From contig DDET01000011.1 of assembly GCA_002336915.1 (NCBI GenBank), forward strand, positions 1 to 38,550: a DNA stretch of 38,550 bases, written 5' to 3'. Origin of the DNA: Bacteroidetes bacterium UBA1947 (GTDB taxonomy: Bacteria > Bacteroidota > Bacteroidia > Chitinophagales > Chitinophagaceae). Under the pieces are notes generated by a model. It did no database searches, was not told the origin of the DNA, and saw only the letters and a list, made by a program, of their open reading frames with translations. Position 1 is the first letter of the stretch. Every line of letters begins with the position of its first letter. The position numbers were made by a program, and so were the translations under genes. Below are positions 25,316 to 33,631 of this stretch, in pieces.

Positions 25316-26551
25316 ATGAAATCATTCGACGTTCCCGTACATTATCTCAGTCCGCTGATAGCAGCTATTAAGCAAAAGCGGAAGGCTGCGGATAAAATGA
25401 AAAAGGACTTTGCACCTACCGTATTGGAAGCTGGTTCGCTACAAGTGATACTGGCAAGGCATTTCGGATTTTGCTACGGAGTGGAGAATGCTATCGAGAT
25501 AGCTTTCAGAGCGGTGGCGGAGAACCCGGGCAAAAGAGTCTATTTACTGAGTGAAATGATACACAATCCCGGTGTTAATGCAGACCTGCAGGCACTGGGC
25601 GTAAATTTCATTATGGACACCGGTGGTAAGCTGCTGATGGATTGGGATGAGCTGAATGGTAATGACATTGTAATTATCCCGGCCTTTGGCACTACGCTTG
25701 AAATGGCACAGCGCCTGCGTGACAAAGGGATAGAGCCGACCCTGTATGAGACTACCTGCCCTTTTGTAGAAAAAGTGTGGAACCGCGCCGAAAAGATAGG
25801 GAAGGACGGTTATACAATAGTGGTACATGGCAAACCTAAGCACGAGGAGACACGGGCTACCTTTTCGCATAGTAAAGCCAATACACCTACTGTGGTGGTG
25901 AAAGATATGGAACAGGCGGTGCATCTTGCTCAATTCATTACCGCGGCCTTACCGAAGGAACAATTTTATGTGGATTTTAAGGATCAATATTCAGAGGGAT
26001 TTGATATTGAAAAGGACCTGCAACGCATTGGCGTAGTGAATCAAACCACCATGCTGGCGAGTGAGACCCAGGCCATAGCCGACTACCTGAAGCAGGTAAT
26101 GATCGAACATTATAAATTACAGGCCCGGGATATATCGTCGCGCTTTGCGGACACCCGTGATACATTGTGTTATGCAACCAATGACAATCAAAGTGCAGTG
26201 CAGGGGATGCTGGAGGTTGAGGCGGACATCGCATTGGTGATAGGAGGTTACAATAGTTCAAACACGTCACATCTTGTAGAGCTTTGTGAATTGAAGTTGC
26301 CAACTTACTTTATTAAGGATGAACACTGCATTATTTCTGACACAGTCATCAGGCATTTTGACCTGCATACTCATACTGAGAAGGAAACACAAAATTATTT
26401 GCCTGCCAGCAGGCCGCTAAGAGTAATGATAACGGCAGGTGCCTCCTGCCCCGATGCACTCGTGGAGCGTGTGATAGAACGCCTGGCAGAAATGACTGGC
26501 AATGAAAATGCATTGGCCAGCGTGGCGGTGGGTTGGGAAGCAGGGCAATAA
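25316..26551 (+). CDS. ispH: 4-hydroxy-3-methylbut-2-enyl diphosphate reductase
   Basis: Last step of the MEP pathway, reducing HMBPP to IPP and DMAPP with a 4Fe-4S cluster. The three cluster cysteines are present: C53 in FGFCYGVENA, C148 in ETTCPFVEK and C378 in AGASCPDALVERV. Other signatures are PKHEETRATFSH, VVNQTTMLASET and GGYNSSNTSHLVELCE. At 411 residues it is longer than the roughly 316-residue E. coli enzyme, with a 40-residue N-terminal extension and internal insertions, as in the long form seen in plants, cyanobacteria and many Bacteroidota. Start ATG at 25316 follows a -7 box. It ends at an intrinsic terminator. It would supply isoprenoid precursors for the UbiA-type enzyme and quinones. 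Confidence 0.96.
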   Translation: MKSFDVPVHYLSPLIAAIKQKRKAADKMKKDFAPTVLEAGSLQVILARHFGFCYGVENAIEIAFRAVAENPGKRVYLLSEMIHNPGVNADLQALGVNFIMDTGGKLLMDWDELNGNDIVIIPAFGTTLEMAQRLRDKGIEPTLYETTCPFVEKVWNRAEKIGKDGYTIVVHGKPKHEETRATFSHSKANTPTVVVKDMEQAVHLAQFITAALPKEQFYVDFKDQYSEGFDIEKDLQRIGVVNQTTMLASETQAIADYLKQVMIEHYKLQARDISSRFADTRDTLCYATNDNQSAVQGMLEVEADIALVIGGYNSSNTSHLVELCELKLPTYFIKDEHCIISDTVIRHFDLHTHTEKETQNYLPASRPLRVMITAGASCPDALVERVIERLAEMTGNENALASVAVGWEAGQ

Positions 26552-26576
26552 AATTTAGCAATTAAGTAAAATAAAA

Positions 26577-26604
26577 ATGGAGCGATATTCTCGCTCCATT
26601 TTTT
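26577..26604. terminator. Intrinsic terminator, ispH and convergent lipoprotein gene
   Basis: ATGGAGCGA (26577-26585), TATTC loop, TCGCTCCAT (26591-26599), T6 on the plus strand and an A-rich run before it, so it can work in both directions. Confidence 0.9.
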
Positions 26605-26620
26605 CGTTTAAGTATTATGA

Positions 26621-26887
26621 TTACTTAAGATCACATTTTACTGTTGCTAAACCCTGGTAGGTAAGGCTTTGCGATGCCTGGTCTGCGTCGCAGGCGCTCT
26701 TTGCATTGCCTTTGCTTGTTTTACCAAGATCAAAGTTGATAGTAGTGTCGCTGGCTTCAATAGTTACGCTGCCCGTTGTGTCTGCATCAGAATGAATGTT
26801 GCAAGCGCATGTGTAATTTTTCTTGCACGAAGTCAATGCCAATGCGCCAATAAATGCAAGCATTGCAATAGTTCCGGTCTTCCTCAT
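26621..26887 (-). CDS. Small cysteine-containing lipoprotein, function unknown
   Basis: 88 residues from the ATG at 26887. An open frame reaches back to 26953, but the added residues have no signal character, while MRKTGTIAMLAFIGALALTSC is a clean SPII signal with lipidated C21. The mature part is short, with four further cysteines (TCAC, SACDA, TVKCDL) that could form two disulfides or bind metal. I do not recognise the family. It lies between ispH (convergent, shared terminator) and the M13 peptidase gene, which ends 123 bases from the upstream side of this gene on the same strand. Confidence 0.8.
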   Translation of the reverse strand: MRKTGTIAMLAFIGALALTSCKKNYTCACNIHSDADTTGSVTIEASDTTINFDLGKTSKGNAKSACDADQASQSLTYQGLATVKCDLK

Positions 26888-27009
26888 TTCGTTTATTGAT
26901 TTTTTATGAGGTGCAAAGGTACGGAAAGAGCCATGCAAAAGCGTTTCAGCCATTCATCTTATTGCATTTTTGTGTTTTTTTTATGAATGTTTGGATAAGT
27001 CATTGATTA

Positions 27010-29055
27010 CTACCACAACTTGACCCTCATACTGTCGGGGATATACATTTTATTGCCCGGTTTTACATTGAATGCTTCATAAAATTCAGGCACGTTAGGG
27101 AATGGGCCGTTCACGCGATACTTGGCAGGTGAATGCACATCGGTGAGCAGGCGGGTTGCCAGTTCCTCATTACGCTGTGAATACAGCCAGCCTAAGGAAT
27201 AACCCAGGAAGAAACGCTGCAGCGGAGTAAAGCCACTTATTTTTTCACCCTTCTTATATGTTTCTGTCATCTTAAATGCATCAAGCCCAATGAGGATGCC
27301 GCCAAGGTCGGCGAGATTTTCGCCGAGTGTTGCCTTGCCATTAATATGTGTAGAATCGACAGGCGTAAAGGCGTTAAATTGTTTTACCAGCACATCCGCA
27401 CGTTTTTTAAATTGTTCCTCGTCTTGTTTTGTCCACCAATTGAAGAGATTGCCTTTTTCATCGTACTGGCGGCCTTCATCGTCAAAACCATGCGTGATTT
27501 CGTGTCCTACTGTAGAGGCAGCAGCATAACCATATACTAATGCATCATCCAGTTCCTCGTCCCGGAAGCCGGGTACCGTGAAGATGCCTGCAGGAAGCAC
27601 TATCTCATTGTTAGACGGGTTATAGTACGCATTGTATGTTTGCGGTGTCATGTCCCATTCGCTGCGGTCTACGGGTTTTCCCAGTTTGTTCAATGAATAA
27701 TTATTCCACCACTCGCCGGCGCGTATCATATTTAGCACATACGGGCCACGATCTATTTTGAGCGCAGAGAAGTCTTTCCACTTGTCGGGATAGCCAACTT
27801 TTTTGCTGATAGATGCCAGTTTGTGCAATGCTTTTTGCCTTGTACTGTCGTTCATCCAGTCCAGCTTTTCCATCCTGTTCTTATAGGCGGTGCGTACATT
27901 CTCCACTATCAGCTCATAGCGTTTCTTGGCCGATTCATTGAAATATTCTTTTGCAAAGAGCTGGCCTAAGGCCTCGCCAATGGCGCCTTCTTCAGCATCA
28001 AGTGCTCTCTTCCAGCGGGGGCGTTGTTTTTCGGCGCCGCGGATAGTTTTGCTGTAAAAATCGAAGCTTGCATCAACAAAGGGCTTGCTGAGATAAGAAG
28101 CAAACTGTGAAACAAGATGGAACGACATATAGTCTTTCAGCGTCTGAATATTTTCTTTGGCAATTACCTCATCGAGTGTTTTATAGAATTCCGGTTGGCC
28201 AACGATAACGCTGTCTACATGTTTTACGCCTATCTGCTGTAGCGTTGCCGGCCATTCTATATGTGCCGATAATTTACTAAGATCAGAGATGGCCATTTTG
28301 TTGTAATTCTTATAGGGATCGCGAAGGTCTTCCAGTTTGCGCGACGATTTTGCCAACTTGGTTTCCAGGGCGATGATGGCTGCAGCTTTCGTTTTGGCGG
28401 CATTACTGCCCACCCCTGTTAGCTTCAATATAGTTGTTACATATGCAGGATAGGCCTCGCGTATCTTGGAAGTACGTGCATCGGTATTGAAATAATAGTC
28501 CCTGTTAGGCAAACCCAGGCCACCCTGTGACATATAATAAGCGTACACCTCACTGTTCTTCTGGTCCTGGCTGGCACCTTCGCCAAAAAACACACCTACA
28601 CCATAGGTATGCATGTGTGCTGCCTGTGCCATCACATCTTTTGGCGTTTGCAGCGCATTTATTTTATTCAGTTCATCGCGCAGCGGTTCAATGCCTTTTT
28701 GCTCAATGGTGTTAGTGTCCATTGCGCTATACCAGAAATCGCCTATTTGCTGCGTGGTGCCGCTTTTTTCAGCCTTTGCAAGTGCATCTTCATTTATCTT
28801 TCTTAAACGGGTATATAGTTCTTCCTGCACCAGCTTGGCTATGCCCCAGTTGGTTTCATCGCCCGGTATCGGGTTCTTTTTGATCCAGCCACCATTAGCG
28901 TACTGAAAGAAGTCATCAGCTGGGTTTGCGGAGCTGTCGATATTCTCAGCTATGATGTCGCCTTTGGGTGCAGTACTTTCTTTATTTTCTCCTTTTGGGT
29001 TGCAGGCTGTAAACATTACAGCGGTAGCTAATAATGCGGTGAACTGTTTGTTCAT
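27010..29055 (-). CDS. M13 family zinc metallopeptidase, lipoprotein
   Basis: 681 residues, full length for the neprilysin/PepO family. Lipobox-like MFTAC at the end of the signal peptide (C18) predicts membrane anchoring facing the periplasm or surface. The N-terminal helical domain begins DDFFQYANGGWIKKNPIP, a classic M13 signature. The catalytic domain has VGHEITHGFDDEGRQYD (HExxH at 518-522), the third zinc ligand E579 in GENLADLGG, and NAYY, the substrate-binding Asn-Ala-x-Tyr motif. Such enzymes cleave short oligopeptides. The gene stands alone; upstream is a 445-base non-coding stretch with repeats. Confidence 0.95.
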   Translation of the reverse strand: MNKQFTALLATAVMFTACNPKGENKESTAPKGDIIAENIDSSANPADDFFQYANGGWIKKNPIPGDETNWGIAKLVQEELYTRLRKINEDALAKAEKSGTTQQIGDFWYSAMDTNTIEQKGIEPLRDELNKINALQTPKDVMAQAAHMHTYGVGVFFGEGASQDQKNSEVYAYYMSQGGLGLPNRDYYFNTDARTSKIREAYPAYVTTILKLTGVGSNAAKTKAAAIIALETKLAKSSRKLEDLRDPYKNYNKMAISDLSKLSAHIEWPATLQQIGVKHVDSVIVGQPEFYKTLDEVIAKENIQTLKDYMSFHLVSQFASYLSKPFVDASFDFYSKTIRGAEKQRPRWKRALDAEEGAIGEALGQLFAKEYFNESAKKRYELIVENVRTAYKNRMEKLDWMNDSTRQKALHKLASISKKVGYPDKWKDFSALKIDRGPYVLNMIRAGEWWNNYSLNKLGKPVDRSEWDMTPQTYNAYYNPSNNEIVLPAGIFTVPGFRDEELDDALVYGYAAASTVGHEITHGFDDEGRQYDEKGNLFNWWTKQDEEQFKKRADVLVKQFNAFTPVDSTHINGKATLGENLADLGGILIGLDAFKMTETYKKGEKISGFTPLQRFFLGYSLGWLYSQRNEELATRLLTDVHSPAKYRVNGPFPNVPEFYEAFNVKPGNKMYIPDSMRVKLW

Positions 29056-29169
29056 ATATAATTAATTATTTCGTTTTTGTAAGATGTTAAAAGTAGGCTT
29101 TATAGTTGTATTGGAAAAGTAAAAGCGGTAGTAGATAAAGGGTGAATTTTTATAATTGGTAAAGGCTTT

Positions 29170-29350
29170 TTTCAGAGTTATTTCCTATTTACCCAAAGAG
29201 AGGAGTTATTTCCTGTTTTTATTAGCAATATCGGCTGAAAGTGTTGATAGCAGGGCCATATTAAATTTTAGAGTTATTTCCTATTCTTTCCTGTTTTTAC
29301 GCAGTTATTTCCTAAACAGTGCGTCTTGGCACCTAAAAGAGGAGATAATG
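29170..29350 (-). repeat. Dispersed intergenic repeat, copy C (inverted)
   Basis: GTTATTTCC occurs at 29177, 29205, 29273 and 29304. Read on the minus strand from 29350, the order is CATTATCTCCTCTTTTAGGT, then GGAAATAAC, then TTAATATGG followed by CTGCTA and CTTTCAGCC, then GGAAATAAC again: the same landmarks, in the same order, as at 3104-3246. Confidence 0.7.
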
Positions 29351-29454
29351 ATTTTTGTTAATTTATTCCCTCTCAGAGAAACCGGGCACTTATGCAAGAT
29401 ACAATTTGGGGGGAGGGCAATCCAAATAATGATATCCACATTTTTAAAAAGAAA

Positions 29455-29477
29455 AGGCGTAGTTTTTTGCTACGCCT
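29455..29477 (-). terminator. Intrinsic terminator of the tail-collar gene
   Basis: AGGCGTAG (29455-29462) pairs with CTACGCCT (29470-29477). On the minus strand it is followed by a TTTTCTTTTT tract. Confidence 0.85.
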
Positions 29478-29500
29478 AAGGGATCGGGGTGGGATTTAAA

Positions 29501-30016
29501 TTAAAGTTTGATCATGTAATAAACATATGCATTTACCGGCCTTGTCTCACTGCTGGTTCCCCCGTTTGGGCCTATGGTGTGGTTTTCACCACCCCTGCCG
29601 GAATTAGAAGAAAATCCTGAGCCAGAGAATCCCTCTCCACCGTCCGCCCACTGGATGGGTGCATTATAAACGTGTGAATGACTTTGAAGGGCATAAGACT
29701 GTTTGGAGCCCACGGCATTTCCCTTATTCCCGGAATCAGCGAGGTCCGGCCTGGAGTGTTCGCGGTTGTCCTTTTCCGGATCCACCGGTAGGGTATCAGA
29801 TATACCCCGCAAAAATTGTCCTCTCAGATCAGGCACGGCAAACTTGTTAGTACCGTCGCCACCCCAAGACGTACCAATGATTTCAAAAAGAGGTTTATAC
29901 GCAGCCTGGGTGCGGTCATATAAGGCACCATCGCAAACTGTCCAATCTTTGGGTACTTTGTTTGCAGGACCGGCGAATGCGGCAATCGTTCCTGTGGGAA
30001 CATTCGTTGTTGGCAT
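29501..30016 (-). CDS. Phage tail-collar domain protein
   Basis: 171 residues, no signal peptide. The N-terminal half matches the tail collar domain seen in phage tail fibres and in microcystin-dependent-type proteins: PTGTIAAFAGPANKVPKDWTVCDG, then a WGGDGTNKFAVPDLRGQFLRGIS block. The C-terminal half is glycine/serine-rich (EGFSGSGFSSNSGRGG) with NHTIGPNGG and ends RPVNAYVYYMIKL, a typical end for the family. Its own terminator lies downstream. No tail, baseplate or sheath genes are nearby, so this is an orphan copy that may have been acquired separately or serve a non-phage role. The next gene, divergent by 302 bases, is the unidentified AT-rich one. Confidence 0.9.
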   Translation of the reverse strand: MPTTNVPTGTIAAFAGPANKVPKDWTVCDGALYDRTQAAYKPLFEIIGTSWGGDGTNKFAVPDLRGQFLRGISDTLPVDPEKDNREHSRPDLADSGNKGNAVGSKQSYALQSHSHVYNAPIQWADGGEGFSGSGFSSNSGRGGENHTIGPNGGTSSETRPVNAYVYYMIKL

Positions 30017-30318
30017 AAAAAAGCATTTTTGCTTACTCTAAACCGTTTTCAGCTACCCGGTGCCTACTCTTTAGGATTTTCGGCTTGCTCCATGGCTTTT
30101 GTAGAAGCCGGAACAAAAGTCAAAAAATTTTAAGCAGTGGGAAAGGGGAAAAAGTGCATAAACCGATCGTATTTTTCACGGGGTAGCCCAGTAATAGAAA
30201 TATTATTTGAATAAAAAAGGGTGTTTTTCACATGTTTTATATGCGAAAAATGCAGTTTCTTGTTTGTAATAAATAATACAATTTTGATTTCATATTAATC
30301 ACTCTAAAAGTAATCTTT
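30017..30318. other. 302-base divergent intergenic region, AT-rich
   Basis: Promoters for the tail-collar gene and the unidentified gene must lie here. I see only A/T-rich sequence and no confident TAnnTTTG pair, repeat or hairpin. Confidence 0.5.
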
Positions 30319-31380
30319 ATGCCTTCAACAGTAACACCATATGATACCTCATATGAACTTAGATTAGACTTGCAACGACATCCGCTAAGCGAAGACAATT
30401 TCAACTTGAGAGTTTATTTATTTTTAACGCAATTCAGAATAAAGGACGGAACTGCGACAGGTGCGAAAATTTCTAATAGTGTTGAGAAAATAAATTTTGA
30501 AGCCCTAACAAATATGTTGAATGATTGCTTGACAGATATTGAAAGAAATGCGGGCACATATATCACAGGTCTAAAAATATTTTACGGTATTACACTTAGT
30601 GACGATGCCCTTGAAAACAGTTCGCTTGAAGCAAATAGTCCATTACAATTAAGACTGGTGTATGTCCCAGTTTTTGCAGATCAGGTAACGGATATTAACG
30701 AGGAACTGACCGAGCAATTTGATTTCACTTCGACGTCTATAGAGGATGCTAATCACATATTTAGCTACGATCCTGCACTAGAAGAATTTATCTCGCTTGA
30801 TGCAACTGCAGCAGCGGATTATTTAAGAAAATACAGAGAGGTAGTGGGTCAACATATGGATGCGGATGATAATAACCCTGAACGTGTTTGTTCTCTTAAA
30901 CCAATCATGAAAACATATGGAGATGCAAAGGGTTGTTTTATTTCGAGTCAGGAAATAAACCAGGTATATCTTGACTATAATAATTCTCATCCCGGTTCTC
31001 CTACCGACTACTTGTATTTCGCTAGTGCTACTGTATACGATAGTGTAAACTATCCAGACAAAGGTATGTACAGGCACTCAGTTGAGATAAGCGCGAAGGA
31101 ACCAATTTTTGATCCTTTGCCATCATATTTGGATGACAATGGAAACTTGCAAGTGAGTTTTGTTATTACCCAATTGTTGAATTTTTTAGGTTTTAACAAT
31201 ATACAATTATTAGTTGAAGCATTAGGTGAACCAGCTGCCAACAATGCTTTGCTTAAGAGGATAAATTCATTTTTGACTGCCAGGTACGGTGGGGTTTTTG
31301 AAGAAAAAGCCGCAGACATGTCAAATCTATGTCCCCCAAATTGTAAATCGATACGGATAGTAAACAGGGAGATTATATAA
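30319..31380 (+). CDS. Unidentified 353-residue protein, AT-rich gene
   Basis: I do not recognise the family. No signal peptide or membrane helix; acidic overall. The N-terminal third looks like a compact alpha/beta domain (SYELRLDLQRHPLSEDNFNLRVYLFLTQFRI...GLKIFYGITLSD). The middle has RKYREVVGQHMDADDNNPERVCSL, and the C-terminus has an aliphatic helix pair (VSFVITQLLNFLGFNNIQLLVEAL) before a CPPNC motif near 340. Codon choice favours A/T third positions (AAT, TTA, GAT) more than the flanking genes do, suggesting recent acquisition. It follows the divergent tail-collar gene, so the two may have been gained together. The frame is long and coherent, so it is likely real. Confidence 0.75.
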   Translation: MPSTVTPYDTSYELRLDLQRHPLSEDNFNLRVYLFLTQFRIKDGTATGAKISNSVEKINFEALTNMLNDCLTDIERNAGTYITGLKIFYGITLSDDALENSSLEANSPLQLRLVYVPVFADQVTDINEELTEQFDFTSTSIEDANHIFSYDPALEEFISLDATAAADYLRKYREVVGQHMDADDNNPERVCSLKPIMKTYGDAKGCFISSQEINQVYLDYNNSHPGSPTDYLYFASATVYDSVNYPDKGMYRHSVEISAKEPIFDPLPSYLDDNGNLQVSFVITQLLNFLGFNNIQLLVEALGEPAANNALLKRINSFLTARYGGVFEEKAADMSNLCPPNCKSIRIVNREII

Positions 31381-31431
31381 TATTCGCGATTTTCATTAAG
31401 TTGTAACAGTATATCATGTCGTTAAGGACAT

Positions 31432-32115
31432 ATGCTGTTACAACACTTTGTTTCACCCTGGCAACTAGCTGCTAATATTGCCCCTTTTGTGGCATGTGGA
31501 GTAGGTATGTATCACTGGAGAAAGCTACCGGTTTTTTTGCGACTCATTTTTGTCGAGGTGACGTTCTCTATACTTTTTGACACCACGGGCTGGCTGCTGC
31601 ATTACTTTGACATAGAGAATAATGCGGGGTTATATAATATTTACTGGTTCTTCAATTTATGGTTTACAGGAATGGCAGCATGGCAAGTTCTAAATATGCC
31701 GGGTTTCAAAAAAATGGCCCTGGTGATGCTTTATATCACAACAATAGCGGGCTTTTATTTTGTATGGGCTAAGCAATTTACCGGACTGGCAAGTTACTTC
31801 TTTTTGAGTGCCTGCGTAGTTTTGACTTTTCTCTACCTTCTTGTATTGGTGCAATTCCTTTCTGTCAACACCCAAAAACTCTTCCGCGAACCCGTCTTTC
31901 TATTAAGCGTAACGCTAATTATTTACTATGCCTGCAATATCCCTTTCTGGGCTTATTTAAATTACCTGAACCAGCACCAGGACAGCCTTGCAAGAAAGTT
32001 ATTTGGCATTATCACTCATCCCCTGAACGTGCTTTTGTACAGCAGTATTGCCATATGTTTTGCGCTGGCAGGCCGGCGTCAGGGCGAGTTAAAACCTTCC
32101 GGTACCTATGGGTGA
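31432..32115 (+). CDS. Seven-helix membrane protein upstream of a two-component system
   Basis: 227 residues with about seven hydrophobic segments (near 12-29, 36-57, 64-86, 94-112, 118-142, 152-174, 197-214), short loops and few conserved polar positions. I know no precise family. Its 3' end overlaps the start of the histidine kinase gene by 8 bases, so the two are co-translated. The adjoining kinase has only one membrane segment and no periplasmic sensor, so this protein may be the sensing partner. That is inference from the operon. Confidence 0.82.
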   Translation: MLLQHFVSPWQLAANIAPFVACGVGMYHWRKLPVFLRLIFVEVTFSILFDTTGWLLHYFDIENNAGLYNIYWFFNLWFTGMAAWQVLNMPGFKKMALVMLYITTIAGFYFVWAKQFTGLASYFFLSACVVLTFLYLLVLVQFLSVNTQKLFREPVFLLSVTLIIYYACNIPFWAYLNYLNQHQDSLARKLFGIITHPLNVLLYSSIAICFALAGRRQGELKPSGTYG

Positions 32116-32878
32116 TATTATTTCCGTGATTCTTTTTACAACGCTCATTATTCTCTTGCTCATCGCCGGAATAGTGATCATTGTATTCATTACTAACAAA
32201 AAGCGGCTGCAACAGGAAACAAAAATGGCCCAAATGCAGCTGGACTATGAAAAAGAGTTGCGAGTAGTGGCAGATGAAGTGCAGGAACAGGTATTGGTAA
32301 ATGTGGGCCGTGAGCTGCATGACAATATTGGGCAACTCCTTACTGTAATGCATATACAGGTGGAGCACGGAAAGCTGGACAAACCTGAACTGGGGAGTGT
32401 GCTGGCCCCTATAGATGACACGCTGCAGAGTGCAATACAACAGCTGAGAGCGCTTGCCAAAAGCCTGAACAATGATGTGCTGGAGCACGATGGATTGCTG
32501 CATGCAATACAACAGGAAGTAAACAGGCTACAACTTGTGGGACAATTCTCATTGCGATGGGAGCATGACAGCATGGAACCGCAGTTAAATAAAGATCAGC
32601 GCCTGATGACCTTCAGGATATTGCAGGAGGTACTGAATAATGCGATGAAGCATGCGGATGCTAAAAATATTGAAATCAGCATGAATAGCAAGAATGGCTT
32701 TGCCCTCGTGGTAAAAGATGACGGAAAAGGTTTTGATGCGGATAAGCAATTGAACAGTGCGGCAGGATCGGGACTTAAGAATATAATGAAAAGAGCTGCA
32801 CTTGCTAATTTAAACTGCAGGATAGAATCATATGTAGGAAAAGGTAGTATATTTACTTTGCAAGAGACCGATGCTTAA
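32108..32878 (+). CDS. NarX/DesK-type histidine kinase, small
   Basis: 256 residues. One transmembrane helix at about 5-28, a coiled-coil segment, then HisKA_3 with H71 in GRELHDNIGQLLTVMHIQVE and an HATPase domain (ILQEVLNNAMKHADA, DDGKGFD, GSGLKNIMKRA). There is no extracytoplasmic sensor, so input probably comes from the overlapping 7TM protein or another partner. The stop codon abuts the ATG of the following regulator (TAA-ATG), giving tight translational coupling. Cognate pair with the LuxR-type regulator is the obvious reading. Confidence 0.94.
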   Translation: MGDIISVILFTTLIILLLIAGIVIIVFITNKKRLQQETKMAQMQLDYEKELRVVADEVQEQVLVNVGRELHDNIGQLLTVMHIQVEHGKLDKPELGSVLAPIDDTLQSAIQQLRALAKSLNNDVLEHDGLLHAIQQEVNRLQLVGQFSLRWEHDSMEPQLNKDQRLMTFRILQEVLNNAMKHADAKNIEISMNSKNGFALVVKDDGKGFDADKQLNSAAGSGLKNIMKRAALANLNCRIESYVGKGSIFTLQETDA

Positions 32879-33553
32879 ATGTGTATTACTATGCCTGCAC
32901 AAGTTTCTATTTTTATAGCCGATGATCATACTGTAGTGCGAAAAGGCTTGAAGGAGCTTATAGAGCGCATGGGGGATTATAAAGTGGTGCAGGAGTTTGA
33001 CAATGGTAAAGAACTACTGGATACCTACCCCTTTGCCGAAAAGCCCGATATGCTGATCGTAGACCTGACCATGCCGCTAATAGATGGGAAGGAAACGGTA
33101 AAGCGCCTTAAGGCGCTAAATGATGCAACACCTGTACTGATACTCACGCTTGATACTTCGGAACAAACGATCATAGAATTATTTAAGCTGGGTGTGCGCG
33201 GCTACCTGCCTAAAAGTTGCAGTGCCGAGGAACTGAAAAAGGCGATAGACAATATAGCCAATACAGGGTATTACCACAACGAGTTGCTGCAAAAGGCGCT
33301 TCAGGCAGAAGGCAAGCGTAACCCTGAAAATGAAAGGCAAAAAATATTGGAACAACTCACGGAGCGTGAGAAAGCCTTCCTGGCACTGGTATGCGATGCG
33401 GAAGAATATACTTATGAGCAGATAGCAGATAAAATGAAAGTGCACAGGCGCACGGTAGATGGCTACAGGGAGTCGATATTTGAAAAATTCAGCATCAGGT
33501 CTAAAACAGGGCTGGTATTATTTGCTATCAAATACAGGTTCGTCAACGTTTAG
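32879..33553 (+). CDS. NarL/LuxR-type response regulator
   Basis: 224 residues. Receiver about 8-130 with the acidic pair IADDH, phospho-acceptor D62 (LIVDLTMP) and a PKSC lysine near residue 112. A LuxR-type helix-turn-helix at about 155-218 runs LTEREKAFLALV, YTYEQIADKMKVHRRTVDGYRESIFEKF. An alternative start four codons later (MPAQVSIF) gives the usual N-terminus. Partner of the kinase directly upstream; ends at a strong terminator. DNA targets unknown, though autoregulation of the operon is common in this class. Confidence 0.95.
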   Translation: MCITMPAQVSIFIADDHTVVRKGLKELIERMGDYKVVQEFDNGKELLDTYPFAEKPDMLIVDLTMPLIDGKETVKRLKALNDATPVLILTLDTSEQTIIELFKLGVRGYLPKSCSAEELKKAIDNIANTGYYHNELLQKALQAEGKRNPENERQKILEQLTEREKAFLALVCDAEEYTYEQIADKMKVHRRTVDGYRESIFEKFSIRSKTGLVLFAIKYRFVNV

Positions 33554-33584
33554 ATACCCGAAGATAGCAGCATGAACAAGAAAT

Positions 33585-33615
33585 AAAAAAGCAGCCATTT
33601 AATGGCTGCTTTTTT
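33585..33615. terminator. Bidirectional intrinsic terminator
   Basis: GCAGCCATT and AATGGCTGC around a minimal T/TTTAA loop (33591-33609), with A6 upstream and T6 downstream, serving both the regulator gene and the convergent sucA. Confidence 0.92.
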
Positions 33616-33631
33616 ATGCGACAAATGATAT

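Larger units (their letters stand above)
29056..29500. other. 445-base intergenic block with inverted copy of the dispersed repeat
   Basis: No credible gene. It holds the promoter side of the M13 peptidase gene, repeat copy C (29170-29350) and the terminator of the tail-collar gene near 29455. Confidence 0.7.

Noticed and set aside
26621..26953. 110-residue version of the small lipoprotein
   Set aside because: The extra 22 residues precede a clean lipoprotein signal beginning at 26887.
29501..31380. Prophage
   Set aside because: Only one phage-type domain protein; no integrase, terminase, capsid, tail or attachment repeats nearby.
30319..31380. Assigning a function to the unidentified protein
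   Set aside because: No motif I can name; any label would be a guess.
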